From Enorma burkinafasonensis (GTDB taxonomy: Bacteria; Actinomycetota; Coriobacteriia; Coriobacteriales; Coriobacteriaceae), in contig NZ_LR597502.1 in assembly GCF_902150035.1 (NCBI RefSeq), forward strand, positions 1 through 64,000: a stretch of DNA of 64,000 nucleotides, read 5' to 3'. Shown here piece after piece: positions 48,041 through 55,774 of the stretch (its first letter is position 1; the number at the start of each line of letters is the position of its first letter). Position numbers and translations under genes: made by a program. The notes below the pieces were generated by a model that worked only from the letters and a program-made list of their open reading frames with translations, searched no databases and was not told the DNA's origin.

Positions 48041-48139
48041 CATCGAGATACTGCGGAATGGACGGAATCAGCCTCTTGAAGCGCTTTAAATGTCCATATT
48101 CCAGTATCTCGATGTGGGGCACGGGCCCCATCAAGAGGC
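48041..48139 (+). promoter_or_regulatory. Structured region with nested and crossing inverted repeats and a LacI-type palindrome, before secG
   Basis: Within the 367-bp gap between gpmI and secG. Arm A: CATCGAGATACTG (48041-48053) and its perfect complement (48102-48114). Arm B: GCCTCTTGA (48071-48079) and TCAAGAGGC (48131-48139), which crosses arm A, so the two stems are either a pseudoknot or alternatives. A small stem TGGGGC-ACGG-GCCCCA lies at 48115-48130. In the centre, TTGAAGCGCTTTAA (48076-48089) repeats, with one change, the palindrome found before gap (43035). It may be a structured RNA, a protein-binding site, or both. The remainder of the gap (48140-48286) has a TATCAT hexamer at about 48239 as likely secG -10. 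Confidence 0.4.
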
Positions 48140-48286
48140 CCCGAGGCACCCAACCGTGCGTCAGCGTCCCCGAGTGTGTCGACGTTCCGTGCGTCGCGGC
48201 TGCCGAGCGAACGCGCTCGAACCTTCGCGCGGGCTGTGGTATCATACCGCCTGTTAGGCCGACTATCCACTAGCAGGAGCTATACC

Positions 48287-48553
48287 ATGGGTCCGTTCCA
48301 GATCATCATCTTCGTCGTGTGGGCGCTTTCCGCCCTCGCCCTCGTCGCCCTCGTGCTCATGCACTCCGGTAAGGGAACCGGCGTGTCCGACATGATCGCG
48401 AGCTCGCTCTACAACTCCAGCACCGCCACCGGCGTGATGGAGCGCAACCTCGACCGCCTCACCGTGATCGTGGCCGTCATCTTCGCGGTCTGCGTGCTGC
48501 TCTGCATGTTCTTCTTCCCGCAGGGCGGCGTCTACGGCGTCGACTTCCTCTAA
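48287..48553 (+). CDS. secG: Preprotein translocase subunit SecG
   Basis: This 88-residue membrane protein has two hydrophobic helices (about 3-25 and 55-78) joined by the conserved LMHSGKGTGVSDMI, the SecG loop. It assists SecYE and SecA in protein export. ATG 48287 follows GCAGGAG; the frame upstream of it is Arg/Ser-rich and not coding-like. Its place after the glycolytic genes is the standard order in Gram-positive bacteria. Confidence 0.92.
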   Translation: MGPFQIIIFVVWALSALALVALVLMHSGKGTGVSDMIASSLYNSSTATGVMERNLDRLTVIVAVIFAVCVLLCMFFFPQGGVYGVDFL

Positions 48554-48594
48554 GGGGCGGCCCGGCTCTCCGGGCGCATATATCTAGGTTCGAT

Positions 48595-48622
48595 GGGCCG
48601 GTGCGAGAGCGCCGGCCCTTTT
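48595..48622 (+). terminator. Rho-independent terminator after secG
   Basis: GGGCCGGTGC and GCGCCGGCCC pair as a 10-bp stem (one T-G pair) closed by a GAGA tetraloop, followed by TTTT. Confidence 0.8.
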
Positions 48623-48672
48623 GGTAAGCTGATGCGGAAAGATGGCGTCGAGGACGTGAAGAGGGCGGGCGC

Positions 48673-50358
48673 ATGGCCGATATGAGAGAGCGTTCGATGG
48701 ATCGTCGCACCCTGGTCGCGGGGGCGCTCGCGGCGGAGGCGCTCGGCATGCTCTCGGCGTGCGCGTCGCTCGATGGCGTCCAGGGCAGCGACGAGGTGAC
48801 GGTCGAGCAGCCGTTCACGGCAGGGATCGTGCGGCCGCGCTCGATCGACCCCTTCGACGCGGTCGATGACGGGGGCCTCACGGTGGCCCGCCAGCTCTTC
48901 GAGCCGCTGTGCGCCTTCGAGTACGGCACCGGCGAGCTCGTCTGTCGCGCGGCCTCCTCCTATGAGGTGTCCGAGGACGCCCGCACCTTCACCTTCCACC
49001 TGCGCGCTGCGGCCTTCCACAACGGCGACGCGGTCACCTCCGCGGACTTCAAGCGCGCCTGGGAGCGCCTCATCGACCCGGATGCGGCGGTCGCGAAGGA
49101 GCGCGGCGCCTCGCCCCATGCGTACCACCTGTCGCTCGTGGAGGGCTATGACGAGCTGCGCGCGGGCGACGCGCGCGAGCTCGCCGGCATCTCCTGCCCC
49201 GACAACGCGACCCTCGTGGTGACGCTCGCCGCGCCCTATGCGGACTTCCCGACCGTGACGACGCACCCCGCGCTCGCCCCCGTGCCGGCGCTCGCCACAG
49301 ACGACCCCGAGGCCTTCGCCACCCGCCCGGTCGGCAACGGCCCCTTCAGGCTCGAGGGCGACTGGACCGCCGACGTGGGCTCGCTCTCGCTCGCCCGCTT
49401 TGATGAGCACTTCGACTCCGCGGCAGACCTCGCGCGCGTGGTGCTCAGGCTCGAGGCCGACACCGATGCCGCCTACCAGGACTTCCAGACCGGTGAGCTC
49501 GATGTGAGCCCCTGCCCGGTGAACGAGGCGAGCGAGGCGGCGTCGAGCCACGGCCGCTCCGAGGACGGCCGCACCATGACGCTCGGCCAGCGCTTCGTGT
49601 GCGGCCCCGCGCTCGCGACGTATTGCCTCGTCTGCAACACCGCGGCGGGCCCGTGCGCGGACGCCGCGGTGCGCCAGGCTCTCTCGCTCGCCATCGACCG
49701 CACGTACCTCGCCGAGACCGTGTTCAGGGGGACGCGCCTCGCCGCGGACGGGATCATCCCCCCGCCGGTGCCGGGCTACCGCCTGGGAGCCTGGGCCTAC
49801 ACCGCCTTCGACCGTGAGCGCGCCGCGGCGCTGCTGGAGAGCTCCTATCCCCTGGGGACGGACGATACGCGCCCGCTCTCCGTGCGCCTCATGTACCTCG
49901 CGGGCGGCGGCCACGACGACGTGGTGGACGCGGTCGCAGGTGACCTCGAGCGGCTTGGCGTGGCCTGCGTGCCGGAGGCCGAGGACCTCGAGACGTTCCA
50001 AGCGCGCCTCGACGCGGGCGACTTCGACCTGGTGCGCCTCGACTGCACAGCCGAGGTGCCCGTGGCCGAGCGCCTGCTCTTCCCGTGGTTCCACTCGAGC
50101 AGCCGGGAGGGCGCCAACCGCTCCGGCCTCGCCGACGCCCAGATCGACGAGCGGCTCGATGCGGTGCGCTCGACGGTGGACGCGGCCGCGCGCGTGGCCC
50201 TCATCGAGGACGTCGATGCCGAGATAGGCCGCCGGTGTCCGGCCATACCGCTCGTCTTCCACGCCCAGTGCCAGGTGGGCTCGGACCGCGTGGCGTACCT
50301 CACCGTGGACCCCGCGGGTCAGGTGGACTTCGCGGGCGCCGAGCTCGAGGAACGCTAG
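48673..50358 (+). CDS. Peptide-type ABC transporter substrate-binding lipoprotein (orphan)
   Basis: This 561-residue protein belongs to the SBP family 5 (OppA/DppA-like), which captures oligopeptides or similar solutes outside the membrane. The N-terminus has DRRTLVAGALAAEALGML followed by the lipobox LSAC, so it may be exported by Tat as well as lipidated. Family marks are LTVARQLFEPLCAFE, TFTFHLRAAAFHNGDAVTSADFKRAWERL, and AVRQALSLAIDRTYLAE. No permease or ATPase gene of the transporter is adjacent, so it presumably serves one encoded elsewhere or acts in signalling. It lies between the secG terminator and the tRNA gene. Confidence 0.85.
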   Translation: MADMRERSMDRRTLVAGALAAEALGMLSACASLDGVQGSDEVTVEQPFTAGIVRPRSIDPFDAVDDGGLTVARQLFEPLCAFEYGTGELVCRAASSYEVSEDARTFTFHLRAAAFHNGDAVTSADFKRAWERLIDPDAAVAKERGASPHAYHLSLVEGYDELRAGDARELAGISCPDNATLVVTLAAPYADFPTVTTHPALAPVPALATDDPEAFATRPVGNGPFRLEGDWTADVGSLSLARFDEHFDSAADLARVVLRLEADTDAAYQDFQTGELDVSPCPVNEASEAASSHGRSEDGRTMTLGQRFVCGPALATYCLVCNTAAGPCADAAVRQALSLAIDRTYLAETVFRGTRLAADGIIPPPVPGYRLGAWAYTAFDRERAAALLESSYPLGTDDTRPLSVRLMYLAGGGHDDVVDAVAGDLERLGVACVPEAEDLETFQARLDAGDFDLVRLDCTAEVPVAERLLFPWFHSSSREGANRSGLADAQIDERLDAVRSTVDAAARVALIEDVDAEIGRRCPAIPLVFHAQCQVGSDRVAYLTVDPAGQVDFAGAELEER

Positions 50359-50418
50359 GGGAGAGCTGGCCTTTCGTGCCATTGCGCGCCCCGCGGCGGA
50401 TTTTCTCGAAATTACCCC

Positions 50419-50447
50419 TTGCGCATCCCGGGGCATTTGGGTACTAT
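50419..50447 (+). promoter_or_regulatory. Promoter of the tRNA-Leu gene
   Basis: TTGCGC (50419-50424) and TACTAT (50442-50447) are 17 bases apart, and the tRNA begins 16 bases after the -10. Confidence 0.65.
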
Positions 50448-50463
50448 TCTTCTTGCTGCTTTT

Positions 50464-50553
50464 GTCGGAGTGGCGGAATTGGCAGACGCGCTAGCTTGAG
50501 GTGCTAGTGACCACTTTTCGGTCATGCGGGTTCAAGTCCCGCCTCCGACACCA
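50464..50553 (+). tRNA. tRNA-Leu (anticodon GAG), CCA encoded
   Basis: Acceptor arms GTCGGAG (50464-50470) and CTCCGAC (50543-50549) pair fully, with A73 and an encoded CCA (50551-50553). The anticodon loop TTGAGGT is closed by CTAGC/GCTAG. A variable arm (GTGACC...GGTCAT) makes it a class II tRNA, as expected for Leu, and GGTTCAAGTCC is the T-loop region. Confidence 0.95.
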
Positions 50554-50564
50554 CGAACTCTCAG

Positions 50565-50585
50565 AGCCTCTCCGGAGGCTTTTTT
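50565..50585 (+). terminator. Terminator of tRNA-Leu
   Basis: AGCCTC and GAGGCT form a 6-bp stem with a TCCG loop, directly followed by a run of six T. Confidence 0.85.
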
Positions 50586-50642
50586 CTTGCCGATTTGCTC
50601 CGTGAGAAGTGGGCTTATAGGACAGAACCTCCTTGCAGGTAA

Positions 50643-50681
50643 AGATTATCCAAAATAGAATAATGCTGTATAGAATAATCT
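50643..50681 (+). repeat. Short direct and inverted repeats upstream of the ATPase gene
   Basis: ATAGAATAAT occurs at 50655-50664 and 50670-50679 (15-bp period). The outer parts AGATTAT (50643-50649) and ATAATCT (50675-50681) are inverted. The AT-rich segment lies 33 bp before the ATG and may hold the promoter and a binding site. Confidence 0.4.
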
Positions 50682-50713
50682 CTCAGGATAGTTATGCTGC
50701 TGAGGAGGTCGCG

Positions 50714-52129
50714 ATGCGTGCCTTTGTCGATCGAGAGCGAGAACTGCAGACCCTTGAGCGCGAATATGCGCGAGAGGAGGCTTCCTTCGTGGTGGTCTAC
50801 GGTAGGCGCCGTGTGGGAAAGACCGAGCTCATCTCGCGTTTCATTCAGGACAAGCGCGCCCTCTATTACCTTGCGACGGAAGAGCCCGAGCTCCAAAACC
50901 TCGAGAGCTTCCAGGCGGTCGCGGCGGATTTCCTGGGGAGCGACTTGCTGCGCTCCGTGCGCATCTCTCGTTGGGAAGACGTCTTTCGCGAACTCGCCCG
51001 CACGTGCGATGCCGCGCGCGAGCGCGCGGTGATCGTCATCGACGAGTTCCAATACCTCGGCAAGGCGAACCCGGCATACCCCTCGATATTCCAGCGCATC
51101 TGGGACACGATCCTCAAAGACGCGAACGTGATGCTCATTCTTTGCGGCTCGCTCGTCTCGCTCATGAAAGACCAGGTGCTATCCGAAGAAAGCCCTCTGT
51201 ACGGGCGCAGGACGGCGCAGATCCGGATGGGGCAGATTCCGTTTTCGCATTACCGCGAGTTCCTTCCGGGGCATACGACGCGCGCCCTCGTGGAGCACTA
51301 TGCCGTGACCGGCGGCGTGCCCAAGTACATCGAGCTGTTCGAGGACGAGGATGACATCTTCGCCGCGATTTCCGCGAACGTGCTCGATCGCAACGGGTTC
51401 CTCTATGATGAGCCGAACTTCTTGCTCCAGCGTGAAGTGCCCGATATAGGTACGTATTTCGCGCTCATCCGTGCGATCGCGGGCGGCGCGCACCGTCCGA
51501 GCGAGATATCGCGCGCGTTCGGTATGAAGCAGACGAGCCTGAACAAGTATCTCAAGACGCTCATCGATCTGGATGTCTTGCAACGAGAGGTACCGGTTAC
51601 GGAGGGCAACCCCGACAAGAGCAAGAAGAGCCTGTACATCATCAAGGACAACTTCCTGCAGTTCTGGTTCAAATTCGTATTGCCCAACGTAAGCTACCTG
51701 GAGACAGGTCGGACGGCTGCGGTAGAGCGACGCATCCGGGAGCATTTCATCGATAACCACGTTGCGTTTGTGTACGAGGGCGTCTGCCGGGAACGGTTGT
51801 GGGATATGGTCGATTCCGGGGCGTTGGGTTTCGTTCCGGAGCGCGTCGGCCGCTGGTGGTCGGGTGGTGGCGAGATTGATGCCGTCGCCCTAAGTGCCAC
51901 CGAGAAGCGTGTCGTATGGGGCGAGTGCAAGTTCTGGAAGGACCCTGTGGGGGCAAATGTGCTGCGCGATCTTGAGGGCAAGGCGGCGCGCGTCCCATGG
52001 GAGAAGGGCGACCGCACGGAACAGTTCGTGCTCTTCAGCGTGAGCGGGTTTACCAACGGGTTTCGCAAAATCGCAAGCGCCAGGGACAACGTGCTGCTGG
52101 TGGATGATTCGATTGAGGAGGCGTTATGA
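50714..52129 (+). CDS. AAA ATPase with DUF234-like C-terminal domain
   Basis: This 471-residue protein resembles the archaeal-ATPase group common in archaea and anaerobic bacteria. Walker A is YGRRRVGKTEL (about residue 29) and Walker B is AVIVIDEFQYLG. A winged-helix segment follows the ATPase core (around SEISRAFGMKQTSLNKYLK), and the C-terminal part (about 320-471), with GEIDAVALSATEKRVVWGECKFW, looks like a DUF234/PD-(D/E)XK nuclease-like fold. The cellular role is unknown. ATG 50714 follows GAGGAGG; earlier ATGs at 50633 or 50663 lack such a site. It is the first gene after the tRNA and overlaps the next gene by 4 bp. Confidence 0.8.
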   Translation: MRAFVDRERELQTLEREYAREEASFVVVYGRRRVGKTELISRFIQDKRALYYLATEEPELQNLESFQAVAADFLGSDLLRSVRISRWEDVFRELARTCDAARERAVIVIDEFQYLGKANPAYPSIFQRIWDTILKDANVMLILCGSLVSLMKDQVLSEESPLYGRRTAQIRMGQIPFSHYREFLPGHTTRALVEHYAVTGGVPKYIELFEDEDDIFAAISANVLDRNGFLYDEPNFLLQREVPDIGTYFALIRAIAGGAHRPSEISRAFGMKQTSLNKYLKTLIDLDVLQREVPVTEGNPDKSKKSLYIIKDNFLQFWFKFVLPNVSYLETGRTAAVERRIREHFIDNHVAFVYEGVCRERLWDMVDSGALGFVPERVGRWWSGGGEIDAVALSATEKRVVWGECKFWKDPVGANVLRDLEGKAARVPWEKGDRTEQFVLFSVSGFTNGFRKIASARDNVLLVDDSIEEAL

Positions 52130-52851
52130 GCCATCACAGAGTCGATGACCCGGTTCTTTCTTGTTGTTTGTCCCTATGGAACAGGGGGTTTGAAAGAGTG
52201 CGGGACAAGCGGCATGTCGCTAAGCTTGCTGGGTTGATTATCCTATGGGCGGTGACGTTAATCGCCGGCTTGGGCCTTGCGCTCCAGATGTCAATTTGTA
52301 TCGGGAGCGCCGTCCTCTTCCTGGCATTCATCCTTGTGGCGTGTTTGAAGAGCGCGTTGCCGTACGTTTTTGTGCAGCGAGAACCTGATTGGCCTTCTGG
52401 TAAGCAGAAGGCTGCTATGTCTCGATTCATTGCTAGCTTGAAAAGAGAGGGCGGGTTTGAAGCGTCCGATCTATCCAATTTGATTGCTTTGGTGGACAAG
52501 CAGGTGGAATCCATTGACAAGGAACGGAATGATTTACAGATGCTCATGACCGGTGCTTTTGCTACGGGTGTATTCGGAGCAGTTTGTTCCCTGGCTTTGG
52601 ATCTCGACGAGCCAATCGCTTGGGCTTCTATGTGGGAGACCGCTGTGTTAATTCTCGCATTCGGGACGGATTTATTTGTTCTCGGTTCGTTGCTCGCGGA
52701 GTTCCTGCAGCGCTGTGTCATTGAACGCATCTGGATATCCAGATCGGATCTCGGTTCCTGTAGGAGCGCTCTATACCGCGCGGGCCTGAGCTGCTTCGCA
52801 GATTGCTGGATGGAAGGCGAGCGCATCGGTAAGCATGCGAGACACGCCTGA
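52126..52851 (+). CDS. Membrane protein of unknown function
   Basis: This 241-residue protein has about four hydrophobic segments: two adjoining in the N-terminal half (about 30-50 and 55-75) and two in the second half (about 140-160 and 170-195). The loop between the pairs is charged, with a possible amphipathic helix (SDLSNLIALVDKQVESIDKERN). I recognise no family. The start ATG shares ATGA with the stop of the ATPase gene, so the two are probably made together and may interact. Codon use is AT-richer than in the chromosomal backbone, which suggests transfer. Downstream, 52852-53009 holds only the likely toxin-antitoxin promoter. Confidence 0.6.
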   Translation: MSHHRVDDPVLSCCLSLWNRGFERVRDKRHVAKLAGLIILWAVTLIAGLGLALQMSICIGSAVLFLAFILVACLKSALPYVFVQREPDWPSGKQKAAMSRFIASLKREGGFEASDLSNLIALVDKQVESIDKERNDLQMLMTGAFATGVFGAVCSLALDLDEPIAWASMWETAVLILAFGTDLFVLGSLLAEFLQRCVIERIWISRSDLGSCRSALYRAGLSCFADCWMEGERIGKHARHA

Positions 52852-53009
52852 TCGGACTGAATGGCTCAGATCACGCGAGGGATGTTGCGTAGGAAAACGG
52901 GACAATGCAGCGCATATCTCTCTTGTGCTTGAAGCCATCAAGTGGAATGAATCGTTCGATTTGAGTATACAATATATGACAAAGTAGGACATTGTAGTAA
53001 GGAGTATCC

Positions 53010-53294
53010 ATGGCCACCGCAGCTGCGACCGAGTCCATCTCTGCGAAGCTTCGCAAGGACGAGAAGGACCGCTTCACCATGATCTGCGACGAGATCGGTA
53101 CCTCTCCGAGTAACGCGATCCGCATGTTCGTGTCTGCGTTCAACCGCCGCGGCGGCTTCCCATTCGATCCGTCCAATCCGTATGGGTTTAGCCGGGAGAC
53201 GCTTGCCGCGATGGATGATGCGGTGACGGGCAGGAACCTCTCCGGCCCCTATCGCACCGTCAAGGAGGCACTGGCCGCGCTCGACGAGGAGTAG
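53010..53294 (+). CDS. dinJ: Antitoxin of the RelB/DinJ family
   Basis: This 94-residue protein has an N-terminal ribbon-helix-helix (ESISAKLRKDEKDRFTMICDEIGTSPSNAIRMFV), the DNA-binding and dimerisation part of RelB/DinJ antitoxins, and a C-terminal tail expected to wrap around the toxin. It neutralises the following YafQ-type toxin and represses their shared promoter. An AAGGAG site precedes ATG 53010. The region at 52970-52990 has TATAC/ATATAT sequences that may be the promoter and operator. The two genes are 3 bp apart. Confidence 0.9.
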   Translation: MATAAATESISAKLRKDEKDRFTMICDEIGTSPSNAIRMFVSAFNRRGGFPFDPSNPYGFSRETLAAMDDAVTGRNLSGPYRTVKEALAALDEE

Positions 53295-53297
53295 GCC

Positions 53298-53576
53298 ATG
53301 CTGGAGCTGAAGTTCACTGCCAAGTTCAAGAAGGACTACAAGCGCGTGAAGCGGCAGGGCAAGGACCTCTCGAAGCTCGAGCGGATCCTAGAGGCGCTTA
53401 TTCGTGAGGAGGCTCTTCCCGATGCGATGCGTGACCATTCGCTCGGCGGGGCATATCACGGTCATCGCGAGTGCCACATCGAGCCTGACTGGCTGCTTAT
53501 CTATCGTGTGTATGAGGAAGGGCTCGTCCTCATCGCTACACGCACGGGGAGTCATAGTGAGTTGTTGGGGCTGTAG
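53298..53576 (+). CDS. yafQ: mRNA interferase toxin of the YafQ family
   Basis: This 92-residue protein matches YafQ, a ribosome-dependent endoribonuclease. Residues that correspond to the E. coli catalytic set are His47 (DHSLGG), His60 and Asp64 (ECHIEPDWLLIY) and His86 (TGSHSELL), so it should be active. It follows the antitoxin at 3 bp. Its 3' end overlaps the end of the convergent HNH pseudogene by about 40 bp. Confidence 0.93.
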   Translation: MLELKFTAKFKKDYKRVKRQGKDLSKLERILEALIREEALPDAMRDHSLGGAYHGHRECHIEPDWLLIYRVYEEGLVLIATRTGSHSELLGL

Positions 53577-54389
53577 GGGTCGGTAGAGAGCAAAGAGGTT
53601 GTTTCGCGCGGCGCTCGAAGACGCGGTCGTTGTGGTAGTGGATGAAGTCGAGGCTCGGCCAGGTCGACTCGTCGCTGCCTGGCAGGGCGATCTTCCTCCC
53701 GGCGAAGGCGTAGAGCCACTTCTCGTTCGCGGGCGTGTGCGGCACGTGCGAGGAGACCACGACGCGGTAGCGGTCGTCGAGCGTGATGAGGCCGCGGTCG
53801 AAGGCGCGGTCGTGCAGCGCGTTGAGCAGAAGACCGTTCGACGACATGAGGCGCTCGCTCGGCGTGGCCGCCGCCCACGGCTTGATGTGGCTCGCCGTGA
53901 GCAGGGCGGGAATGTCGATGCCCGTGAGACAGCAGGTGCCGCCATAGTTGGAAAGGAGCACGCTGCGGAAGTAGTCCTGGTTGACGCGTGTGCAAACCTG
54001 CTCAACGCGTTCCAGTCCGAGCTGCTGTGGCTGATTGGGGCGAGAAGAACCTGAGGTCTCGATCTCCCCGTCGTAGGAGATTCGGATCCCGATCTGCTCG
54101 AGCTCCACATCGCCTCAAACATGGTCGCGTCCGGATCGGCGAGGTACTCGCTCATCACCTGCGCGTCCATTGCGTCAGCATGGGTAAAGCCGCTGCCCGA
54201 ACGGTTGGGATCACATGCCTTGAGGTTGGCAATCTTGTAGCAAACGGCTGAGACCTTGCGGCTTATCGCCCCTGCGAAGAGCTGAATCTCGGCGTCGCTG
54301 TCATCCCAGTTCTTCCGGGGAAGGGGAGGGCACAGGTAGAAGGCAAGCGCCATGAGGGTCTCTTGGCGTGACCAGTTCCTGCGGGACAT
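53536..54389 (-). pseudogene. HNH endonuclease gene broken by a frameshift
   Basis: The N-terminal part starts at ATG 54389 (after AGGAGG), encoding MSRRNWSRQETLMALAFYL to DATMFEAM. The reading continues in the next frame from about 54110 as VELEQIGIRISYDGE. That second part holds the HNH core: CCLTGIDIPALLTASHIKPW and LLLNALHDRAFDRGLITLDD. At the junction a single missing base (GCGATGTGG; with one more G it reads A-D-V) would restore one frame of about 284 residues. The family includes restriction-like HNH_2 nucleases. Either the gene is inactive here or the base is a sequencing error. The last codons overlap the yafQ gene. Confidence 0.7.
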
Positions 54390-54485
54390 CGCTCCTCCTC
54401 TCATCTGCGTTCAGGATACCAAGAGGAGCCAATTGCTCATAGAGGTCATCTGCTCTTCGGCGGAGCCACCTGTGGAGGTTGCCCT

Positions 54486-55661
54486 CTATTCGTTTGGAAG
54501 AAGATAGAGAGCCTTCGAGTCAGCGGCAATTGCTAGAGGCTTCTCGCGTAGCGAGGCGAGGGACTCGACTCCTTGCTGTAGGGGGAGCACCTCGGGAGAG
54601 CTCATGCTGCGCAGTTGAGCCATGAGGGAATCGGTGATTCCCTCATTGAATTTGCCGATCTCTTCCCCAGCGCCCTTGAGTGCTTCGTCAACGGGGGTTG
54701 CCTCTCCGAGGGGCGTCTGCGAAAGAAATCCGCCGAGCGCTTTACCGGCATCAGCAATGCCACCCAGTACGGCAGAGTCAAGCGAGTTGCGAGCGCCCTC
54801 TTCAACGGCGTTATAGCACTCGGTATAGAGCTCGCGATACGCGAGGCCATGGGCGGAGATTCGCTCGGACACCGAGCGCAGGTAGGCAGCGTCGTTGTTT
54901 CTGCTTAGAAGAGGCTCGAGGAACGATGAGAGGGCGTGGGTGTAGACTGCGAGACGGTATTCAGCAAGATGGTCAACAAGCTCGGAGAGACGAGCCTCTA
55001 CGGATGCCCTTATCTCGATGGGACCTCCGTTGAGCTTTCCTCTGATCTGAGCTCGTTGAAGCGTTGCGATAGCATCAGCCTGTTTTCTGATTTCGAGTAC
55101 CTGTGCGTGCGAGCTCTGCATGAAGGTGTCGTTCGACCAGTTGAAGCGATAGTCCCGAGCAATATCGGCAAGAGCCTGGAGAGCTCCTCGGAGCTCGGCT
55201 TTGTCTCGCTGCTGTAGGTACTCGAACATTTCTTCCTGCGCGCGCTGCATCGAGTCGAGCTTTTGCGACACAACCATGAGAGTGGCGGCCATCATGAGCG
55301 TTACGGGATCAACGACGACGGCGGTAGCCTGCGCAGCCTCGGCAACATGGAGGCGCGCCTGTCCAAAGCCTTTTATTGGATCCCGGAAGGAGCCGAGAAG
55401 CCCGGACCCATCATTGAATGCCTGTAATACAGCGGGAGGTATCGGATTGCCGACGGCGTCAGTGACTGTGAAAAGGACCGGTGCCGCAGCGGAAGCAACA
55501 GCGGGAGCGAGTGCGCTGGCCAGTGAGGATAGCCCCAGTCCAAGAGCTGGCAACCGGTCAAAGGGGATGCAAAGGGCATCATCAGTCTTAACCTCGATGT
55601 CGGTCGGAACGAGGCCGAGGACAAGCTCGTCGGGCTTCTGGATGCTCTTCTTCTCGCACAT
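54486..55661 (-). CDS. Protein of unknown function with hydrophobic and coiled-coil segments
   Basis: This 391-residue protein matches no family I know. After a polar start it has a hydrophobic Ala/Ser-rich stretch (about 42-65), a second hydrophobic stretch (ATAVVVDPVTLMMAATLMVV, about 115-135), then a helical part rich in Gln, Glu and Arg (about 140-260) that may form a coiled coil, and a Gly/Ala segment near 310. ATG 55661 follows GAGAGGTAAATC. It stands alone, divergent from the DUF4268 gene with a 113-bp gap between start codons. Moderate GC and its setting among nuclease and restriction genes make a defence role possible, but this is only by association. Confidence 0.55.
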   Translation of the reverse strand: MCEKKSIQKPDELVLGLVPTDIEVKTDDALCIPFDRLPALGLGLSSLASALAPAVASAAAPVLFTVTDAVGNPIPPAVLQAFNDGSGLLGSFRDPIKGFGQARLHVAEAAQATAVVVDPVTLMMAATLMVVSQKLDSMQRAQEEMFEYLQQRDKAELRGALQALADIARDYRFNWSNDTFMQSSHAQVLEIRKQADAIATLQRAQIRGKLNGGPIEIRASVEARLSELVDHLAEYRLAVYTHALSSFLEPLLSRNNDAAYLRSVSERISAHGLAYRELYTECYNAVEEGARNSLDSAVLGGIADAGKALGGFLSQTPLGEATPVDEALKGAGEEIGKFNEGITDSLMAQLRSMSSPEVLPLQQGVESLASLREKPLAIAADSKALYLLPNE

Positions 55662-55774
55662 GATTTACCTCTCGACCCACTTGATGTTTACGGGATTTTG
55701 CTTGGGTTTCCACGTGACCCGTTATGAGAGAATTATGTCAGAAATCTGAGCTCGCGATATTGAGGGGGCAAAAG

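Noticed and set aside
51179-52137. Minus-strand frames opposite the AAA ATPase gene
   Set aside because: The plus strand has Walker A and B motifs and a proper start; the antisense frames have no motif.
54602-55749. Plus-strand frames opposite the unknown 391-residue protein
   Set aside because: They are shorter and have no ribosome-binding sites, and the minus-strand frame is continuous with a suitable start.
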